From UKL13-3 sp964392775 (GTDB lineage: Bacteria > Bacteroidota > Bacteroidia > UKL13-3), in assembly GCA_964392775.1 (NCBI GenBank), contig CAYMRD010000010.1, forward strand, positions 1 through 64,000: DNA of 64,000 bases, read 5' to 3'. Below, piece by piece: positions 60,232-64,000 of this stretch. Positions within the stretch are counted from its first letter, which is position 1. Each line of letters starts with the position of its first letter. Below the pieces are notes generated by a model. It saw only the letters and a list, made by a program, of their open reading frames with translations, was not told the origin of the DNA and did no database searches. A program made the translations under genes and the position numbers.

Positions 60232-61206
60232 TTACCAACCTAAAATCCAGGCAAACATTAAAGGAGCAACAATGGTAGCATCACTCTCTACAATAAACTT
60301 AGGCGTATGAATATCGAGTTTACCCCAGGTAATTTTTTCGTTTGGAACAGCTCCTGAATACGACCCGTAAGATGTTGTTGAATCACTGATCTGGCAGAAA
60401 TAACTCCAGAATGGAATATTCTCCATTTCCATATCCTGATACAACATTGGTACTACACAAATCGGAAAATCTCCGGCAATCCCTCCGCCAATCTGGAAGA
60501 ATCCTACTCCTTTTCCTTCGCTGTTTTTTACGTACCAATCAGCTAACCAGGCCATGTATTCAATACCACTTTTCATGGTTGAAGCTTTGATCTCGTTTTT
60601 GATTACATAAGAAGCGAAGATATTTCCCATGGTTGAATCTTCCCATCCCGGAACCACAATAGGAATATTAAGTTGAGCTGCAGCCAACATCCATGAGTCT
60701 TTAGGATCAATCTCATAATACTGCTCAAGTTCACCGCTCAACAAAATTTTGTACATATACTCATGCGGAAAATAACGTTCACCTGCGGTGTCGGCATCTT
60801 TCCAGATTTTATGAATATGCTTTTGCAACCTGCGGAAAGCTTCTTCCTCAGGGATACAGGTATCGGTTACACGGTTGTAATGGTTTTCGAGCAAATCCCA
60901 CTCATCCTGTGGCGACAAATCGCGGTAGTTAGGAACACGCTTGTAATGTGAGTGAGCAACAAGATTCATGATATCTTCTTCCAGATTTGCTCCTGTACAA
61001 CTGATGATATCCACTTTACCCTGACGAATCATTTCGGCCAGCGACTTACCCAACTCCGCTGTACTCATGGCTCCTGCTAAGGTAACCATCATTTTACCGC
61101 CTTCGGTTAAGTGTGTTTCATATCCTTTGGCAGCATCCACCAATGCCGCGGCATTAAAATGCTTATAGTGTTTTTCAATAAACTGAGAGATAGGTCCTTT
61201 GGTCAT
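60232..61206 (-). CDS. deoxyhypusine synthase family protein
   Basis: A 324-residue homologue of deoxyhypusine synthase. Landmarks are VTLAGAMSTAELGKSLAEMI near residue 41, CTGANLEEDIMNLVAHSHYKR, PWEDSTMGN-type loop (VPGWEDSTMGNIFAS) and Lys296 in TWGKLDIHTPKFI, which aligns with the catalytic lysine of the eukaryotic enzyme (WGK). In eukaryotes it attaches the aminobutyl group of spermidine to eIF5A, which bacteria lack. Bacterial members may make homospermidine or act on another protein; the function here is open. It has its own promoter with TATATTTGC. Confidence 0.88.
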   Translation of the reverse strand: MTKGPISQFIEKHYKHFNAAALVDAAKGYETHLTEGGKMMVTLAGAMSTAELGKSLAEMIRQGKVDIISCTGANLEEDIMNLVAHSHYKRVPNYRDLSPQDEWDLLENHYNRVTDTCIPEEEAFRRLQKHIHKIWKDADTAGERYFPHEYMYKILLSGELEQYYEIDPKDSWMLAAAQLNIPIVVPGWEDSTMGNIFASYVIKNEIKASTMKSGIEYMAWLADWYVKNSEGKGVGFFQIGGGIAGDFPICVVPMLYQDMEMENIPFWSYFCQISDSTTSYGSYSGAVPNEKITWGKLDIHTPKFIVESDATIVAPLMFAWILGW

Positions 61207-61223
61207 GATTTGTTAAAATTTGC

Positions 61224-61232
61224 GCAAATATA
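61224..61232 (-). promoter_or_regulatory. -7 box of the deoxyhypusine-synthase-like gene
   Basis: The complement reads TATATTTGC, exact TAnnTTTGC, 17 bp before the ATG. Confidence 0.65.
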
Positions 61233-61257
61233 AGCCCTCAAACCCAATTAAAAATAA

Positions 61258-61725
61258 TTAATCACGCTTAATCTCAGAAGCCTTTCGATCCTTCAATTTA
61301 TTAAGCAATTGGTGCTTAAACTCCTGCTCGATAGTAATTAAACGTGCTACCTTATAGGATGGAAGAGCCTTCTTAAACTCACTCACATATTTACGGGTAA
61401 GTTCCAACTCCTGTTGGCGAAACGTAAAGTACTCATTCATAAATTTATCCGACTCCTGATCGGCAGGTTTTGTCGTCAGGCTTTTGAAAGCTTTTGCACT
61501 TTCACGATCTTTCTCTCTCAGAGCCTTTACCTTTGCGTTGTACTCATTGTATACAGGCCAAAACACTTCCGCCTCTTTAGGAGTGAGTTCCAGTTTTTCA
61601 GTAATAAAGGCAATTTTATAAACTTCAGCCTTTGCTCTTCGCTCGCCTTCATCGTGTTGTGAACTTTGAGCTTTTGACAACACAACCATGCCTAACAGGC
61701 ACATAAAAATTACACTTTTTTTCAT
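61258..61725 (-). CDS. Spy/CpxP-like periplasmic protein, sigma-factor cassette
   Basis: A 155-residue protein with a signal peptide (1-19, ending LSKAQ) and a helical mature part rich in Lys, Glu and Arg. The LTPKEAEVFWPVYNEY segment resembles LTxxQ-type Spy/CpxP proteins. In Bacteroidota it is often found next to an ECF sigma factor. It probably senses envelope stress or binds misfolded protein. Its start overlaps the anti-sigma gene by 4 bp (ATGA). Confidence 0.75.
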   Translation of the reverse strand: MKKSVIFMCLLGMVVLSKAQSSQHDEGERRAKAEVYKIAFITEKLELTPKEAEVFWPVYNEYNAKVKALREKDRESAKAFKSLTTKPADQESDKFMNEYFTFRQQELELTRKYVSEFKKALPSYKVARLITIEQEFKHQLLNKLKDRKASEIKRD

Positions 61726-62207
61726 AATGTTTCAAGTATTAAATATTCTTCTTCATCTATTTCAACTGTCATATCATTCACCGGAACCAGCTTCACCACC
61801 TCCTCAACAGGAACCTCCCGCATAGGGTCTTGCTGCAGATAACCTATAATTTCTTCCTCGTTGAGCTGAGGATAACTAACCGCTTGCTGTTGGGGTTTAT
61901 ATATGCTAAACAATATGCCTGCAACAAGCAATGCTGAAGCTGCAACAGAAAACTGTTTGGCATAAGTTGTCGGCCAAAGCGTTTTTATTCTGCCCTTTTG
62001 TTGGGTTGTTTTCAACAAAATATTTTGTCTTGACTGCTTAAAATATTCATCTTCAATTGGCTCTTCGCTTGTGTGTTGTTGCTGATACACCGTTTGAAAA
62101 TACACAAGCACCTTCATATCATCAAAATACCCTTCAGGTACTTTAAAGCCTCCTTCTACGGGCAATTGTTTTAAGTTAAAATCAATATTTTCGTTAAACT
62201 CTTGCAT
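61722..62207 (-). CDS. single-pass membrane protein, probable anti-sigma factor
   Basis: A 161-residue protein with a cytoplasmic N-terminus of about 85 residues, one membrane helix (86-103) and a short acidic periplasmic tail. Its place directly after an ECF sigma gene and the single helix are typical of anti-sigma factors, but the sequence shows no zinc-binding HxxxCxxC signature. The role is inferred from context. Confidence 0.68.
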   Translation of the reverse strand: MQEFNENIDFNLKQLPVEGGFKVPEGYFDDMKVLVYFQTVYQQQHTSEEPIEDEYFKQSRQNILLKTTQQKGRIKTLWPTTYAKQFSVAASALLVAGILFSIYKPQQQAVSYPQLNEEEIIGYLQQDPMREVPVEEVVKLVPVNDMTVEIDEEEYLILETL

Positions 62208-62240
62208 GTATTTGTTTGGATGATGGAGAAATGCTGAGGT

Positions 62241-62798
62241 TTAATTTGTCTTTATAAATTGTTCAATCTTTTTCACTGCATGATGGTATGAAGCCTTGAG
62301 TGCGCCCACAGAAGTATCCAGCACATGGCTCATTTCTTCATACTTTAAGTTGTCGTAGTATTTCATATTAAACACCAGCCGTTGTTTATCGGGCAATGTC
62401 AGAATAGCTTCCTGCAACGTGAGTTCAAGTTTATTGCCGTCAAAATAAGAGTCGGCAGTAAGCTTACCGGCCAAATAACCGGCATCATCATCTTCTTCAT
62501 TCTGCAAACTGATATGCGAACGTCTTTGCCGAATCAACAACAATGCTTCATTGGTGGCAATCCGAAAAATCCATGTATACAATTTTGATTCTCCTCGGTA
62601 AGTACCCAGTTGTGTCCATATTTTCACAAATGTATTTTGAGTCACATCATCTGCATCATCATGGCTGATTACTATTCGCCTTACCAGCCAATACACTTTC
62701 CGGTGATACTTATCCAGTATGCACTCGAAAGCCTTTGCTTTGGTGTCTTCATTTCCAAAAGCTTCTAATAATATGGTATCTTCCGATTGGCTGTCCAT
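62241..62798 (-). CDS. ECF-type RNA polymerase sigma factor
   Basis: A 185-residue sigma-70 family protein. Region 2 is near residues 25-95 (LLEAFGNEDTKAKAFECILD; VTQNTFVKIW; YTWIFRIATNEALLLIRQRR) and region 4 is near 130-180 (LPDKQRLVFNMKYYDNLKYEEMSHVL and GALKASYHHAVKKI). Start 62798 (MDSQSEDTI) is used; a TATCCTTG box five bases upstream suggests leaderless initiation. It forms an operon with the next two genes. Confidence 0.92.
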   Translation of the reverse strand: MDSQSEDTILLEAFGNEDTKAKAFECILDKYHRKVYWLVRRIVISHDDADDVTQNTFVKIWTQLGTYRGESKLYTWIFRIATNEALLLIRQRRSHISLQNEEDDDAGYLAGKLTADSYFDGNKLELTLQEAILTLPDKQRLVFNMKYYDNLKYEEMSHVLDTSVGALKASYHHAVKKIEQFIKTN

Positions 62799-62928
62799 TT
62801 GTACAAGGATACCTATTGAGAGCAGATTGGCCTCAAAAGGTTTAATCAATCTACGAAAAATACCGGATTACCGAAAAAAGTTTGCTCCCAGTTATTTTGG
62901 CTGTATTTTCACAACCTAAAACAACTCT

Positions 62929-64000
62929 ATGGAAATTGCACTGTTGATTATTGGAATATGTGTTGGATTTGCCATTGGCTGGTTGGTGCACAAAAGCAAA
63001 CAACCTGTTGGCGATGAACAATCTGAAGGTATCATCCAACAACTCAACACAGCAAATGGACAAGTAAGTTCGCTCAGCAGCACCAACAAACATCTGTCGG
63101 ATGAACGCGACCGGTTATCATCAGAGGTGAAGTTGCAACAACATCAGATATTAGAACTCAACAACCACCTCACTTCAGCCCGCAGTGCATCTGCCCACCT
63201 CGAAGAACGGCTGGCTGAGCAAAAGGGAGAACTCGAAAAACTCAACGAACGTTTTAAAACCGAATTTGAGAATCTGGCCAACCGTATCCTCGAAGAAAAA
63301 AGTCAGAAATTCACGGAGCAGAATAAACAATCCATAGATGGAATATTGACACCATTGCGCGAGCGCATCAAAGATTTTGAGGATAAGGTTCAGAAAGTAT
63401 ACGATACCGAAGCCGCGGAGCGAAATGTTTTGAAAGGTGAAATCAAACAACTCATGTCGCTCAATCAGGTGATGCATCAGGATGCGCAAAACCTGACCAA
63501 AGCGCTTAAAGGTGATAGCAAAATTCAGGGTAACTGGGGAGAGTTTATTCTGGAAAGCATTCTTGAAAAAAGTGGGTTGGTGAAAGACCGCGAATATCAA
63601 ACACAGCAGAGTATCACTACCGAAGATGGCAAACGTTACCAGCCCGATGTCATCATCAATCTGCCCGATGGAAAATGCCTGATTGTCGATTCAAAGGTTT
63701 CATTGGTTGCGTATGAACGGCTGGTAAATGCCGAGGATGAGAACCTTCGGATGATTGCTCTCAAAGAGCATAGTGTTTCTCTCAAAAATCATATCAAAGG
63801 GTTGAGTGATAAAAATTATCAGCAATTGTATGGCATTAAAAGCCTTGATTTTGTATTGCTTTTTATTCCTATTGAACCTGCTTTTGCGGCTGCCATGCAG
63901 TTCGACAATCAACTGTTTAATGATGCCTTTGAACGCAATATTGTGATTGTAAGTCCATCCACTTTACTGGCAACCCTGCGCACCGTTGCCAATATCTGGA
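62929..64000 (+). CDS. rmuC: DNA recombination protein RmuC, 3' end beyond window
   Basis: The N-terminal 357 codons of RmuC, a putative nuclease that limits rearrangements at inverted repeats. A membrane anchor (IALLIIGICVGFAIGWLV-like) is followed by a long coiled coil (~residues 35-150) and the RmuC core: KIQGNWGEFILESILEKSGL near 198 and CLIVDSKVSLVAYERL near 252, with the restriction-nuclease-like Asp-x-Lys. The reading frame stays open to base 64000. It is divergent from the sigma operon. Confidence 0.93.
   Translation, partial: MEIALLIIGICVGFAIGWLVHKSKQPVGDEQSEGIIQQLNTANGQVSSLSSTNKHLSDERDRLSSEVKLQQHQILELNNHLTSARSASAHLEERLAEQKGELEKLNERFKTEFENLANRILEEKSQKFTEQNKQSIDGILTPLRERIKDFEDKVQKVYDTEAAERNVLKGEIKQLMSLNQVMHQDAQNLTKALKGDSKIQGNWGEFILESILEKSGLVKDREYQTQQSITTEDGKRYQPDVIINLPDGKCLIVDSKVSLVAYERLVNAEDENLRMIALKEHSVSLKNHIKGLSDKNYQQLYGIKSLDFVLLFIPIEPAFAAAMQFDNQLFNDAFERNIVIVSPSTLLATLRTVANIW

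Overview
The window looks like a chromosomal segment of a Bacteroidota bacterium of the T9SS-bearing, Chitinophagaceae/Sphingobacteriales-like kind. The signs are four large exported proteins with type IX secretion sorting tails (Por type A tails, or a CHU/gliding type B tail), an OmpA/PD40 protein of the PorE type, GH3-family and DUF3332 proteins, very weak Shine-Dalgarno signals, and promoters of the Bacteroidota form TTG-n-TAnnTTTG. No species can be named from the sequence alone.

Layout. 1-62 is the 5' end of a 16S rRNA gene read leftward, fed by three tandem promoters (250-586). 0.7-11.6 kb holds a DUF4397/T9SS protein, a UvrD-type helicase fused to an Fe-S nuclease, fumC, a LysE exporter, a radical SAM/SPASM protein and radA. 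11.7-20.8 kb is a single 3028-residue secreted beta-helix protein, divergent from a LuxR-type response regulator and a 1010-residue propeller histidine kinase. 24.9-39.7 kb is mostly housekeeping and envelope: polyprenyl synthase, PorE-like OmpA protein, GH3, M28 peptidase, purS, pssA, a subtilisin with PKD domains, dus, a CPBP protease, cdsA. 39.8-40.3 kb holds two stacked non-coding inverted-repeat elements, one of them MITE-like, followed by guaB.

41.9-47.5 kb is an AT-rich accessory island built from fragments. It contains a frameshifted AbiEi/Fic fusion gene with five 24-bp upstream repeats, a decayed tyrosine recombinase, and an intact HipBST toxin-antitoxin operon sitting between two identical 180-bp direct repeats. 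It also holds the last ~50 codons of a prokaryotic Argonaute, RHS core and toxin/immunity debris, an IS1-like transposase stub, a 69-bp duplicated IS-like end and a GC-rich hairpin. An initiator tRNA gene (fMet) lies at its right edge.

47.8-55 kb returns to core genes: era, der, a small lipoprotein, rpmH-rnpA-yidD, a C-terminal processing protease, a TauE/SafE permease and a SprT-like protein. The 55.44-55.67 kb intergenic region carries three DnaA-box-like 9-mers. 55.7-64 kb has a gliding-type secreted protein, DUF3332 lipoprotein, class III aminotransferase, a deoxyhypusine-synthase homologue, an ECF sigma/anti-sigma/CpxP-like cassette and rmuC, which runs off the end.

The most unusual material is the island (HipBST cassette with repeat borders and operator array, Fic fusion with 24-bp array, Argonaute remnant), the MITE-like family, the rigid TTGnnn-16-TAnnTTTGC promoter shared by rRNA, fMet tRNA and a lipoprotein gene, and a hairpin abutting the guaB start codon.
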